Notes under the pieces: model-generated
Told to the model about the DNA's origin: nothing
The model's input: only the letters and a program-made list of their open reading frames with translations
Database searches by the model: none
Shown: in pieces, positions 1 to 6,752 of the stretch
Numbering within the stretch: position 1 is the stretch's first letter
Layout of the letters: the number at the start of each line of letters is the position of its first letter
NCBI GenBank assembly: GCA_947258675.1
Contig: CAMYJP010000056.1
Span: 1-12,802, forward strand
DNA from: an uncultured Desulfobulbaceae bacterium
Lineage (GTDB): Bacteria; Desulfobacterota; Desulfobulbia; Desulfobulbales; BM004
Direction of reading: 5' to 3'
DNA: 12,802 nucleotides
Made by a program: the position numbers and the translations under genes

Positions 1-1
1 A

Positions 2-958
2 GAACAAACAGCGAAAACCGTGGCTGATCCTTTAGGCGTTTTGAGCGTTGACAGCAGTGAATTTCCAAAAAAAGGCAAGGATTCTGTTGGTGTCGCCCGG
101 CAGTACTGCGGTCGTTTGGGAAAAACTGAAAATTGTCAATCCGGTGTTTTTATCGGTTACTCAAGCCCCAAAGGTTATGTTCTTTTAGATCGCCAGATTT
201 TTTTGCCTGAACTATGGTATACAAAAGATTACCAGGATAGATGGCAAAAGTGTAAAATCCCAGATGACACCATTTTCAAAACAAAACCCCAGCTGGCAGT
301 GGAATTGGTAAATAAAATTTACGCATCTGATCTTTTTCCAGCTAAATGGATCACTTGCGACACAATCTTTGGCAATAGCCCCGATTTCATAGACAATCTA
401 CCGGAAGAATTGTTTTACTTGGCCGAAGTTCCATCCAATACGCATGTTTGGCGAAGCCGACCACAAACCCATGTCCCATCATACAGTGGGAAAGGAAGAC
501 CTCCGACAAAAACAAAACTAAAGGATGGTGAGCCAAAGCCGGAAGAGTTAAAAAAGATTGCTAAGGATACATCCTTGGAGTGGGAAACGGTCATTTTGGA
601 TGAGGGGGCCAAAGGGCCTGTTGTGGCTAAAATTGCTCGCCTACGTGTTGTTGAATCCCGGGATGGTTTACCTGACAAAGAATCTTGGCTTTTTTTACGT
701 TTTTGCCCGGATACCGGTGAGACCAAATATTTTATCAGCAATGCCTCTGCTGATACTCCTATCGATGAGATGGCGCGTGTCTGTATATTGCGTTGGCCAA
801 TCGAACAATGCTTCAAAGAAGGAAAAAGTAAAATCGGTATGGGAGATTATGAACATCGATCATGGCAAGCATGGCATCGGCATATGACCTTTGTATTTAT
901 CGCTCAACTATTCCTTCTTAGACTCAGGCACAAGTTTAAAAAAAAGCCCCCGCTCTGA
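2..958 (+). CDS. IS701-like DDE transposase, 5' partial
   Basis: This is the catalytic part of a cut-and-paste transposase. The frame is open to the window edge (from base 2), so the GTG at 20 is probably internal and roughly the first 50-100 residues are missing. Counting from that GTG, D11 in VDSSEFPKKGKDSVGV is the first catalytic aspartate, D114 in ITCDTIFGNSPDF is the second, and E262 in RWPIEQCFKEGK is the catalytic glutamate. The block SVGVARQYCGRLGKTENCQ is typical of the IS701 group. The frame ends at a TGA at 956-958 just after a run of eight A. The next ~58 codons are open in the -1 frame and read like the natural C-terminus of the family. The protein is therefore either made by -1 frameshifting at 940-946 or has been broken by an indel there. 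The family call is firm. Activity cannot be judged without the 5' end. Confidence 0.85.
   Translation, partial: EQTAKTVADPLGVLSVDSSEFPKKGKDSVGVARQYCGRLGKTENCQSGVFIGYSSPKGYVLLDRQIFLPELWYTKDYQDRWQKCKIPDDTIFKTKPQLAVELVNKIYASDLFPAKWITCDTIFGNSPDFIDNLPEELFYLAEVPSNTHVWRSRPQTHVPSYSGKGRPPTKTKLKDGEPKPEELKKIAKDTSLEWETVILDEGAKGPVVAKIARLRVVESRDGLPDKESWLFLRFCPDTGETKYFISNASADTPIDEMARVCILRWPIEQCFKEGKSKIGMGDYEHRSWQAWHRHMTFVFIAQLFLLRLRHKFKKKPPL
940..946 (+). promoter_or_regulatory. A AAA AAG candidate -1 ribosomal frameshift site
   Basis: The heptamer A AAA AAG lies in the canonical X XXY YYZ phase relative to the upstream transposase frame (codons 941-943 AAA and 944-946 AAG). A one-base backward slip leads directly into the open frame that starts with GCC at 946-948. 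This heptamer is a classical slippery site in several IS families. I see only a weak, C-rich context downstream and no strong stem-loop, so slippage by design is plausible but unproven. A simple indel in an A8 run is the alternative. Confidence 0.45.
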
Positions 959-1122
959 CATTACCGCAGGTTTGTCTTTTACTAATGGCTATTCTTCCAA
1001 TGAGTAGCTTTGATAGTAAACGCGTAATCGAATTAGTAGCCTATCAACAAAAACGTATCTTTGTGGCATACAAGTCACATCGAAAGAAAAAAATGGCGAA
1101 ATTAATCAAAATTGCGCAGTAG
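946..1122 (+). CDS. transposase C-terminal extension in the -1 frame
   Basis: The frame beginning with GCC at 946 stays open for 58 codons and ends at TAG 1120-1122. It reads KKAPALTLPQVCLLL across the join and finishes with a very basic tail containing SHRKKKMAKLIKIAQ. After RLRHKFKK, the words PALTLPQ match what IS701-like transposases carry near their C-terminus. It has no start codon or ribosome binding site of its own, so it must be read as a continuation of the upstream frame. It is either a programmed fusion part or the detached end of a frameshifted gene. Confidence 0.65.
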   Translation, partial: APALTLPQVCLLLMAILPMSSFDSKRVIELVAYQQKRIFVAYKSHRKKKMAKLIKIAQ

Positions 1123-1132
1123 TGTTAAATGT

Positions 1133-1166
1133 GTATTTTTTTCGCACATATGTGAATAAAAAATAC
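1133..1166. terminator. AT-rich hairpin between convergent genes, possible bidirectional terminator
   Basis: An interrupted palindrome spans these 34 bases. The outer arms are GTATTTTTT and AAAAAATAC, and at the centre is a perfect 10-bp palindrome, CACATATGTG (1145-1154). It sits between the end of the transposase reading and the end of the convergent radical SAM gene, which is where a shared terminator would be expected. The stem is mostly A-T and therefore weak. It could equally be part of the right end of the insertion sequence. Confidence 0.35.
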
Positions 1167-1212
1167 CACCAAAAATCTTACCAGACTCGTTATTAATCAG
1201 GGGCAAACTCTG

Positions 1213-2250
1213 TTACAGTCCAGCCTTTCGCTTTTTACAGATTTCGTCAATGATGTCGAAATCATGGGAGCGGTTGAAAAGCTCAAGTTTTTCCACCAGA
1301 GCCGCGTTTCCTTGCGATAAAAACGACCCCCCCTTAACAGCCAGACCCTCGTCAGAAAGGCCGATAAAGGTGGAAATCGATTTTTCCCTCGCGTGGCGGA
1401 CAGCCTCAGCCACGTCTTCCAGAAGAGGCGGGGTGTATCTTCCCTCCCCAAAGGCGGTTTCCATCGCTGTTCCCGCAGCCACATAAGTAGGGTTAAGATG
1501 CATGTTAATAAGGATATCGTACTTGTTGGCGATACGGCCTAAATAATCAATGGCATTTTTAATGTCGGCCACAGCTTCGGCATCGCTCATGTCCGGTACC
1601 GGTTTTTGCATGAAGTAACATTTCAGGTGATAGCCGTAGGGCGACATTTTCCCTACCAGCCCTTCAAAGACCTCCAGGCTCAGGCCTTTGTCGAACACCT
1701 CATTGCGGATGCGATTGTCGAAGGCTTCAAATCCAATAGCGATTTCAAGCTGCGTGGGTGTTTCGCCTTCGACCAGGGCCCTAGATATGAACTCCAGCTC
1801 TGCCAGATCAACGTATTCCGGACGCGATTCCATGGACAGAACCGCCAGGTTGGGGAAATTGATATTCAGCTGGGCAATGAGATACATCAGCGCTGTGGAG
1901 GAAAATGTATCTTCATCCAGCACCGATCCGTTGTTGCTGACGATGACCTTTCGAATGGACGGCCGCCGCGAACGTACCCCGGGATCGGCAAACACCTTGT
2001 CGATCTGGGCCATGAGCGACTTATAGGGAACATGATTCTGTGATACTTTTGACGGCAAGTTGCACCCCAGACATCGCGACCAACGACAGGCTTGCGTATA
2101 AAAAACGATGAACAAAATCAACCCTTCGTCGGATTCCTGAAACCACATCTGGGCCGGCAGCGTTTGGTCATGTTCCTCGTCAAAAGTGTATGTTTTCCCC
2201 GCCTTTTGAGATCCGAAAATAATTTGTTTGTTAATTGCATCCGGTTTCAT
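1213..2250 (-). CDS. Radical SAM protein, RaSEA/TIGR01210-like
   Basis: This is a 345-residue predicted radical S-adenosylmethionine enzyme. The cluster-binding cysteines are C55, C60 and C63 in TQACRWSRCLGC, a CX4CX2C spacing rather than the textbook CX3CX2C. The CRW(S)...GC context and the following NNGSVLDEDTF segment resemble the TIGR01210 family, which includes the archaeosine-related RaSEA proteins and uncharacterised bacterial relatives. Downstream elements IAIGFEAFDNRIRNEVFDKG and the GYHLKCYFMQKP strand fit a radical SAM TIM-barrel core. The ATG at 2250 is preceded by GAGGAG nine bases upstream, which supports this start. It follows the ABC ATPase after 186 bp, so it may be the last cistron of the operon or a separate unit. 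The substrate is unknown, and tRNA or small-molecule modification are both open. The radical SAM call is firm; the subfamily is likely but unchecked. Confidence 0.82.
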   Translation of the reverse strand: MKPDAINKQIIFGSQKAGKTYTFDEEHDQTLPAQMWFQESDEGLILFIVFYTQACRWSRCLGCNLPSKVSQNHVPYKSLMAQIDKVFADPGVRSRRPSIRKVIVSNNGSVLDEDTFSSTALMYLIAQLNINFPNLAVLSMESRPEYVDLAELEFISRALVEGETPTQLEIAIGFEAFDNRIRNEVFDKGLSLEVFEGLVGKMSPYGYHLKCYFMQKPVPDMSDAEAVADIKNAIDYLGRIANKYDILINMHLNPTYVAAGTAMETAFGEGRYTPPLLEDVAEAVRHAREKSISTFIGLSDEGLAVKGGSFLSQGNAALVEKLELFNRSHDFDIIDEICKKRKAGL

Positions 2251-2320
2251 ATGTTAAAACTCCTCAGACAATATTTTCAACTTGCGATTCGATTTTGGAA
2301 GGATACTCCCCCTGAGTTAA

Positions 2321-2360
2321 CTATGGCCCCTAAAAATGGTGGCTTGCTATTGCCCCTAAA
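2321..2360. repeat. Two near-identical 14-bp repeats in the ATPase/radical SAM gap
   Basis: CTATGGCCCCTAAA (2321-2334) and CTATTGCCCCTAAA (2347-2360) differ at one base and start 26 bp apart. On the - strand they lie about 70-110 bp upstream of the radical SAM start codon. The second copy overlaps a stem, TTGCCC/GGGCAA (2350-2369), flanked by a GCTTGC/GCAAGC pair. They could be operator half-sites or a small structured leader for the radical SAM gene. Nothing further identifies them. Confidence 0.4.
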
Positions 2361-2409
2361 GGAGGGCAAGCTGAAAATTAATGTTCACCGCAGGCATGGC
2401 TTGGAACAT

Positions 2410-2423
2410 CCCGCCTATGCGGG
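2410..2423. other. CCCGC-CTAT-GCGGG hairpin just after the ATPase gene
   Basis: A perfect 5-bp GC stem with a 4-base loop lies 14 bp beyond the ATPase stop codon, in the direction of transcription. There is no T-tract after it on the - strand, so it does not look like a complete intrinsic terminator. It may stabilise the 3' end of the transporter part of the message. The remainder of the gap 2251-2436 holds the 14-bp repeats and the radical SAM ribosome binding site. Confidence 0.35.
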
Positions 2424-2436
2424 AAGGTTTAAGATA

Positions 2437-3336
2437 TTAATTAAGAATCATACGTGGTGGTATTATCGGGACTGAGTTCCTCTTCCCGCACCGTACGCCA
2501 GGAAAATGGGTGTTTTTATGACGAGCATCAACCTCTAATCGAACTTCTTCGATTAATTCGCCAAACTGTACAGTCTTTTTGGCATCTACGGATTTTGCAT
2601 TAGCGGAGAGGGGGTGATCGGCAATGATCTTGGCTCCCCGTTTGACCTGACTATGTTCGCCTCTGTCATCCAAATATTGGTGCGAAAGGGCAACGATTCT
2701 GGTTCCAAGGAAGACCGCTTCCTCAAGGTCATGGGTGACAAAAAAAATTGTCATGCCCAGCTCCTCCCATAGCTCCAGCAGGAAAAGCTGCATGCTCTGC
2801 CTAGTACTGGGATCTAGAGCTCCAAAAGGCTCATCCATCAAAAGGATCTTGGGCTTCATTATAAGGGATTGTGCAATGGCTACCCTTTGCCGCATGCCGC
2901 CTGAAAGTTCATAGGGATACTTATCAAAATCGGGCGCAAGATGTACCTTTTCTAGGAAGTGTTTTGCTTCATCAATGAGTTCTTTTTTCCTTCTTCGCCT
3001 CTCAAGAAAGGGCAGACTCAATCTCGGTCCCTCGAGGACATTGCCGAGAACTGTTCTGTGGCGAAAGAGGGAATATCTCTGGTAGACAATCCCTCTGGTA
3101 GGATCAGCGAATCCGATGGGTTTGCCTTCAATCAAAATAGTCCCGCGCGTCGGGAATTCCTGGCCGAGAATTAATCTGAGCAGAGTAGACTTTCCGCAAC
3201 CACTGGGGCCTACCACAGTTACAATCTCACCTTCAGCTACAGCAAGATCAATGTCATCGAGGACCACTTTGTCGTCGTATATTTTATACACATCCTCGAT
3301 CCAAAGCAGGCTTTTTTCTTTTATGGAATCATTCAT
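2437..3336 (-). CDS. NitT/TauT-type ABC transporter ATP-binding protein, C-terminus probably frameshifted
   Basis: This is the cytoplasmic ATPase of the importer, which couples ATP hydrolysis to uptake by the adjacent permease. All motifs are present: Walker A GPSGCGKST (43-51), Q-loop Q86 in YQRYSLF, signature LSGGMRQR (144-151), Walker B ILLMDEP (164-170), D-loop ALD and H-loop H202 in VTHD. The overall form matches the SsuB/TauB/NrtD group. The start ATG at 3336 has GGAGG eight bases upstream, overlapping the end of the permease gene. The tail after residue 279 in the called frame is basic and unlike the family (VRCGKRNSVPIIPPRMILN). The neighbouring frame, entered at 2500, reads WRTVREEELSPDNTTTYDS and stops at 2441-2443, which looks like real protein and ends at nearly the same length. 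A one-base deletion around 2500-2506 (or a sequencing error there) is the likely cause. The core enzyme is intact, so function may survive. Confidence 0.93.
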   Translation of the reverse strand: MNDSIKEKSLLWIEDVYKIYDDKVVLDDIDLAVAEGEIVTVVGPSGCGKSTLLRLILGQEFPTRGTILIEGKPIGFADPTRGIVYQRYSLFRHRTVLGNVLEGPRLSLPFLERRRRKKELIDEAKHFLEKVHLAPDFDKYPYELSGGMRQRVAIAQSLIMKPKILLMDEPFGALDPSTRQSMQLFLLELWEELGMTIFFVTHDLEEAVFLGTRIVALSHQYLDDRGEHSQVKRGAKIIADHPLSANAKSVDAKKTVQFGELIEEVRLEVDARHKNTHFPGVRCGKRNSVPIIPPRMILN

Positions 3337-3349
3337 AGTAACTGCCTCC

Positions 3350-4183
3350 TCAAACTTCTGATTCCAGATACCATGAATATTTCCATTGGATAGTCTTTCT
3401 CAACGACCAGTCCACTGTAAAGCCAATCAGAACAATCCATAATACGTAGGGTATGATGGTATCCATGGCAAGATACCGGCGGACAAGAAAAATTCGATAC
3501 CCCAGGCCTGCAGTTGCCGCAATTGCCTCAGATGCAATCAGGAAGAGCCATGCAGGTCCCATATTGAGCCTGATTGTATCAATTAGCTTAGGAATAATCT
3601 GTGGGACGACAACGCGATAAGCTACTGCAAACTGTGAGGCTCCCAATGTTAGAGCCTTTATTATCTGCTCTTTTGGTATCCTCTTTACTTCTAGATAGAT
3701 ATCCCTGGTTATGAAGGGAAAGGTTCCAATAAATATAAGCACGACCTTGGCCAGCTCATCCACACCAAAGGTAATAAAGAGAATCGGCAGGATACTGAGA
3801 GGCGGTATGATTGATACAAAGGTAATAAATGGCCTGCCGAGTGCATTGATTCCGGGCATCAATCCAAGATTTAATCCCAGAAGCATACCACATATTGCCG
3901 CTGCACCCAAGCCAATTCCCAGCCGCCTCAAACTATTACCAGTATCCGACCACAATTGGTATTTGCCGGTTCGTTTGTGTTCAACAAAAGCGGCCCTTTT
4001 CATGGCATCATACATCTTGGTTATGGTGGGCAGCAGTTTGTCGTTTGGATTCTTCCGGTGCCTGTGATCCGAAGCAATAAGATATACTGAAATAAGAATT
4101 ATAAATGGCACCAGCGCGAGAACGACGCTAAATTTTAAGCCGGGCTGAGCATGCAGTCCAAAAAATTTTGGTACTTTTTTCAT
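3350..4183 (-). CDS. NitT/TauT-type ABC transporter permease
   Basis: This is the inner-membrane channel subunit of the importer, 277 residues from the chosen start. It has about six hydrophobic segments: an N-terminal one (LKFSVVLALVPFIILISVYLIA), then the block around GIGLGAAAICGMLLG, SIIPPLSILPILFITFG, VVLIFIGTFPFI, and near the end AWLFLIASEAIAA and IPYVLWIVLIGF. The cytoplasmic EAA-type loop that contacts the ATPase is ALTLGASQFAVAYRVVVPQIIP, as in the SsuC/TauC (BPD_transp_1) family. I start it at ATG 4183 (MKKVPKFF), which follows a GAAG-containing purine stretch. The same frame is open further upstream to 4294, but those codons run through a 25-bp tandem repeat and look non-native. 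It ends 13 bp before the ATPase start, with the stop codon merged into the next ribosome binding site, so the two are translationally linked. Confidence 0.92.
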   Translation of the reverse strand: MKKVPKFFGLHAQPGLKFSVVLALVPFIILISVYLIASDHRHRKNPNDKLLPTITKMYDAMKRAAFVEHKRTGKYQLWSDTGNSLRRLGIGLGAAAICGMLLGLNLGLMPGINALGRPFITFVSIIPPLSILPILFITFGVDELAKVVLIFIGTFPFITRDIYLEVKRIPKEQIIKALTLGASQFAVAYRVVVPQIIPKLIDTIRLNMGPAWLFLIASEAIAATAGLGYRIFLVRRYLAMDTIIPYVLWIVLIGFTVDWSLRKTIQWKYSWYLESEV

Positions 4184-4245
4184 CTGGAATCTTCTTCCCT
4201 TTACAAATTCCGTTTTGCTGCTACAATAACAAAGGCCAGCAGCAT

Positions 4246-4295
4246 GGGTCCATTTACGACGGACAAAATGGGGACCATTTACAACGGACACCATT
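4246..4295. repeat. Tandem 25-bp direct repeat between binding-protein and permease genes
   Basis: Two 25-bp units lie head to tail, 4246-4270 and 4271-4295. They share GGG.CCATTTAC.ACGGACA and differ at five positions. Read on the - strand they look like GTCCGTYGTAAATGG units, a style I associate with multiple terminal repeats at ends of IS21-like elements, so this may be a leftover insertion-sequence end. It sits in a 138-bp spacer that is otherwise unusual inside such a compact operon. The origin is inference; the repeat itself is plain in the sequence. Confidence 0.6.
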
Positions 4296-4313
4296 GAGTT
4301 TCACTCAATTGGG
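4291..4313. other. Small hairpin downstream of the binding-protein gene
   Basis: ATTGAGT-TTC-ACTCAAT is a perfect 7-bp stem with a 3-base loop, and the outer CCA/TGG bases extend it. It lies immediately 3' of the binding-protein gene in transcription direction. Importer operons often keep a stable hairpin after the binding-protein gene, which helps produce more binding protein than permease, and this one is in the right place. No T-tract follows on the - strand. Confidence 0.4.
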
Positions 4314-4321
4314 GTTATAAT

Positions 4322-5383
4322 TTAAAAGTTGCCGTCCGCCGCCATCTGCATGTATTTGGCGGGGAAACGCAATTTCACATTACCCTTATCGCCCATTACA
4401 GATTCATCGTCAAATTGTATTCCCACAACATTCTTATCAGGAGCATTCTCCCCATACAAATCATGATCAAAACTAAAGGTTCTCACATATTCCATAGTTT
4501 CTTTGAGTTTTGGGCTTCTGGCAAAATCGGCAGCCTCCTTGGCCTTATAGAACATAGCTGTGGTTCTTAGCTGCGCCTGGAATTCAGGCAGGGTTCCACC
4601 AGCGAACTTGGCCATGGCCTTAATTGCATCTTGGCCTTTCTTGCTGCGGCCGGACATGATACTCATGGCCTCAAACCAGGCACCCACTAAGGCCTTTTTG
4701 GCATTGTCCGCAAGATCCGACCTGACAACCAAGCAATCAATAATCTCACCGGGTATCTTGGCGCTATCAAAGACAAGGTTGGCGCCTTTAACATTGCGGA
4801 CCTGAATAAGCGGCGGGTTCCAGGTACAAACCGCTGCCTTCGGATCCCTTTCTGACTCGGAAATAAACAGACCGGCAATGTCAGCATCGCTCGTATTAAC
4901 AAGTGTAAGATCGCGCTCCGTCATGCCGTTCATATCCAAAGCCCGGGTCAAAAGATAATGAGACACGGACAATTCCACAATTCTCAGTTTCCTGCCCTTT
5001 AGGTCTTTGATAGAATTCCCATTCAGCAGGACAATTCCGTCGTTGCCATTGGAGAAGTCGCCGATGATCAGTACGGTTGAATCAACTCCGCCAACAGCAG
5101 GAATGGTCAGGGCATCCATGTTGGTCATGGTACAACCATCAAACTGGCCGGCTGTGTACATATTAATGGATTCGATGTAGTCGTTAACAAGGATAATTTC
5201 AATCTCACAATTATACTTTTTGGCCCACTTGTCCATGATACCGGATTCCATGATGAACTGCCAGGGCTCCCAGCCGGTGTAATGGCTCCAGGCGATGCGA
5301 TATTTATCCTCGGCAAAAGCACTTATGTTTGCACTAATGCAAAGGACCAATGCTACAGCAATAATCAGGGCAATCTTTTTCAT
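4322..5383 (-). CDS. ABC transporter substrate-binding protein, putative urea/NitT-TauT type
   Basis: This is the periplasmic ligand-binding subunit of the adjacent importer, 353 residues. The start is ATG 5383 (MKKIALIIAV), which has AGGAGG eight bases upstream; an upstream in-frame ATG at 5422 has no such site. It has a Sec signal peptide with likely cleavage after AFA (residues 22-24). The mature sequence YRIAWSHYTGWEPW, DGCTMTNMDALTIPAVGGVDST, IIGDFSNGNDGIVL, VELSVSHYLL, VNTSDADI and FSFDHDLYGENAP closely recalls the group annotated as putative urea ABC transporter binding proteins, TIGR03427, from urea-carboxylase regions. No urea carboxylase or allophanate hydrolase is visible in the window, so urea, guanidine-like or another small ligand cannot be told apart. 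It follows the TelA gene by 42 bp. The fold and role are firm; the ligand is not. Confidence 0.93.
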   Translation of the reverse strand: MKKIALIIAVALVLCISANISAFAEDKYRIAWSHYTGWEPWQFIMESGIMDKWAKKYNCEIEIILVNDYIESINMYTAGQFDGCTMTNMDALTIPAVGGVDSTVLIIGDFSNGNDGIVLLNGNSIKDLKGRKLRIVELSVSHYLLTRALDMNGMTERDLTLVNTSDADIAGLFISESERDPKAAVCTWNPPLIQVRNVKGANLVFDSAKIPGEIIDCLVVRSDLADNAKKALVGAWFEAMSIMSGRSKKGQDAIKAMAKFAGGTLPEFQAQLRTTAMFYKAKEAADFARSPKLKETMEYVRTFSFDHDLYGENAPDKNVVGIQFDDESVMGDKGNVKLRFPAKYMQMAADGNF

Positions 5384-5425
5384 AAGAATATCCTCCTTTT
5401 TGGGAAAATTAGTTGGGTGCAAAAA

Positions 5426-6688
5426 TTAGCCGGAGGAGCCGGGAAGCGCACCGGGTTCCGTAATCTCCTTCATGCTCTCCTGGAAGTCATTCATCACATC
5501 GACCAGCAGGGTCTCAGATTCAGAACGAATCTGGGCATTCTTCTCATCGAGGTCTTTGAGCTTCTTGCAGGTCTCGATGATCTTCTGGGCTTGGGCCTCA
5601 ATCAGCGCAACCTCTTTTGCACCTCGGACCTGACCCTCTCTAGCTTCCACAGCGACCTTATCAAGGGTTTCGCCCTTGAGTTCTGCAAGCCGCTCTGCCA
5701 GTTGTTCACGGCGTTTCCGATCCTCCTGGGCGCCCTTTATGTTATACAGGGCCAGCAGCGTGTTAATGGTCTCTATGAATGCCGGTAGGTCGAACAGGAG
5801 TGAATCCATCAGGTTCTGGACCTCAATCCTGCCAGCTTGCTGGGTCGTTAAAACCTCCTGGAGTGTTATGGGAGCCTTGACATAGGCAGACTTCATACGG
5901 AGGAGTCGCGTATCCAATGCAATTATCTGTTCCCTGAACAGGTTGGTTTCGCTAATCTTGATTGGATCAGCGATTTCCAGTACCTTCTCCCGCATCTCAC
6001 CATATTCGTTTGCGCCGCGCTCCAGAGCAAGTTCGCCGGCATAAACCCACACACCAAGTTCATAGAAATTGGATTTAACATCACCGAACATCGTATCAAG
6101 GCGCGCATTATCCGTCATGATCTGATGCATCTGTTCTTCAATCCGATCCTCAATATCATTGATAAGGGTCATGAGTTTTTGTCGTCTTGCGGCAAAAGCC
6201 TTTAAGGCACTGGTTAAACCGCCGAAGATTTTGCTGAGGAATCCTCCGCCGCCACCCATGATTTTCTTCTTCAGCTCTTCGATGCCGGCCAAATCGATGC
6301 CCTTTTCGATCTCAATGATGATGCTTCCGGCGCCTTGGAGGTCACGGATTCTGGCATCACCCAGAAGGAGTTTGAGGTTTTCAAGGTATTTCTTCTGGGG
6401 ACCGGCACCAAAAGTAAGCGCGGCATTGGTATCCATGAAGTCATGTGCAGCGGCGACTTGCTCTGCCTGTTGTTTGTGCTGGGGTTCGATTTCAATAGTG
6501 TCAACGATTTTTTTCTGAATTGGAGCCAGTGTTTGCATCTCAATCACCGCAGGCAGGTTTGCCCCCCCAATCCCGACCTGGGCCTGATCCTGTCCCTTGA
6601 CTATGGTTTTGGGTTTGGTGTCGCTGACATCAATTGTAACTCCTCCTTTTGATTTGGTATCACTTACATCAATTTTCTTGTCGTTCAT
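5426..6688 (-). CDS. TelA-family (toxic anion resistance) protein
   Basis: This is a 420-residue cytoplasmic, largely helical protein of the TelA family (PF05816), named for tellurite resistance but of unsettled biochemical role in envelope stress. ATG 6688 (MNDKKIDVSD) is chosen because AAGGAG lies six bases upstream; the longer frame to 6799 runs into the preceding gene. Family-like segments include RIRDLQGAGSIIIEIEKGID, LMTLINDIEDRIEEQ, WVYAGELALERGANEY and KSAYVKAPITLQEVLTTQQAG. A glycine run (GGGGGFLSKIFGG, about residue 155) separates the N-terminal part from the helical core, and the last ~100 residues form a charged coiled coil. The N-terminus carries a 9-residue motif IDVSDTKxK twice (residues 6-14 and 19-27). 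It sits between a membrane coiled-coil protein and the ABC importer, which suggests it works with both rather than acting as a stand-alone resistance gene. Confidence 0.88.
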   Translation of the reverse strand: MNDKKIDVSDTKSKGGVTIDVSDTKPKTIVKGQDQAQVGIGGANLPAVIEMQTLAPIQKKIVDTIEIEPQHKQQAEQVAAAHDFMDTNAALTFGAGPQKKYLENLKLLLGDARIRDLQGAGSIIIEIEKGIDLAGIEELKKKIMGGGGGFLSKIFGGLTSALKAFAARRQKLMTLINDIEDRIEEQMHQIMTDNARLDTMFGDVKSNFYELGVWVYAGELALERGANEYGEMREKVLEIADPIKISETNLFREQIIALDTRLLRMKSAYVKAPITLQEVLTTQQAGRIEVQNLMDSLLFDLPAFIETINTLLALYNIKGAQEDRKRREQLAERLAELKGETLDKVAVEAREGQVRGAKEVALIEAQAQKIIETCKKLKDLDEKNAQIRSESETLLVDVMNDFQESMKEITEPGALPGSSG

Positions 6689-6713
6689 TAAAATCTCCTT
6701 TGTATATCGGTTG

Positions 6714-6724
6714 ACAGTTACTGT
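6714..6724. other. ACAGT-T-ACTGT dyad upstream of the TelA gene
   Basis: A perfect 5-bp inverted repeat with a single central base lies 26 bp upstream of the TelA start, in the 64-bp gap after the coiled-coil gene. It might be an internal operator or a small RNA hairpin. The dyad is short enough to arise by chance. Confidence 0.25.
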
Positions 6725-6752
6725 ACTTTTACTTGCATGTGGTTTCGGGTTG

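Larger units (their letters stand above)
1..1122 (+). mobile_element. IS701-like insertion sequence, right part (left end outside window)
   Basis: The window opens inside a transposase reading frame of the IS701/IS4-like DDE type, so only the 3' part of an insertion sequence is present. The transposase reading, including its -1 frame extension, ends at 1122. The left inverted repeat and target-site duplication are outside the window, so the exact right end cannot be fixed. It could lie anywhere in the AT-rich stretch 1123-1212. The element is convergent with the radical SAM gene and does not interrupt any gene visible here. Confidence 0.75.

Noticed and set aside
1606..2043. 145-codon + strand frame across the radical SAM gene
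   Set aside because: It lies wholly opposite a gene with a recognisable family, motifs and ribosome binding site, and its own translation resembles nothing. It is an antisense shadow.
4184..4294. N-terminal extension of the permease to ATG 4294
   Set aside because: The extra 37 residues are hydrophilic and encoded by the 25-bp tandem repeat, whereas ATG 4183 begins a normal permease N-terminus.
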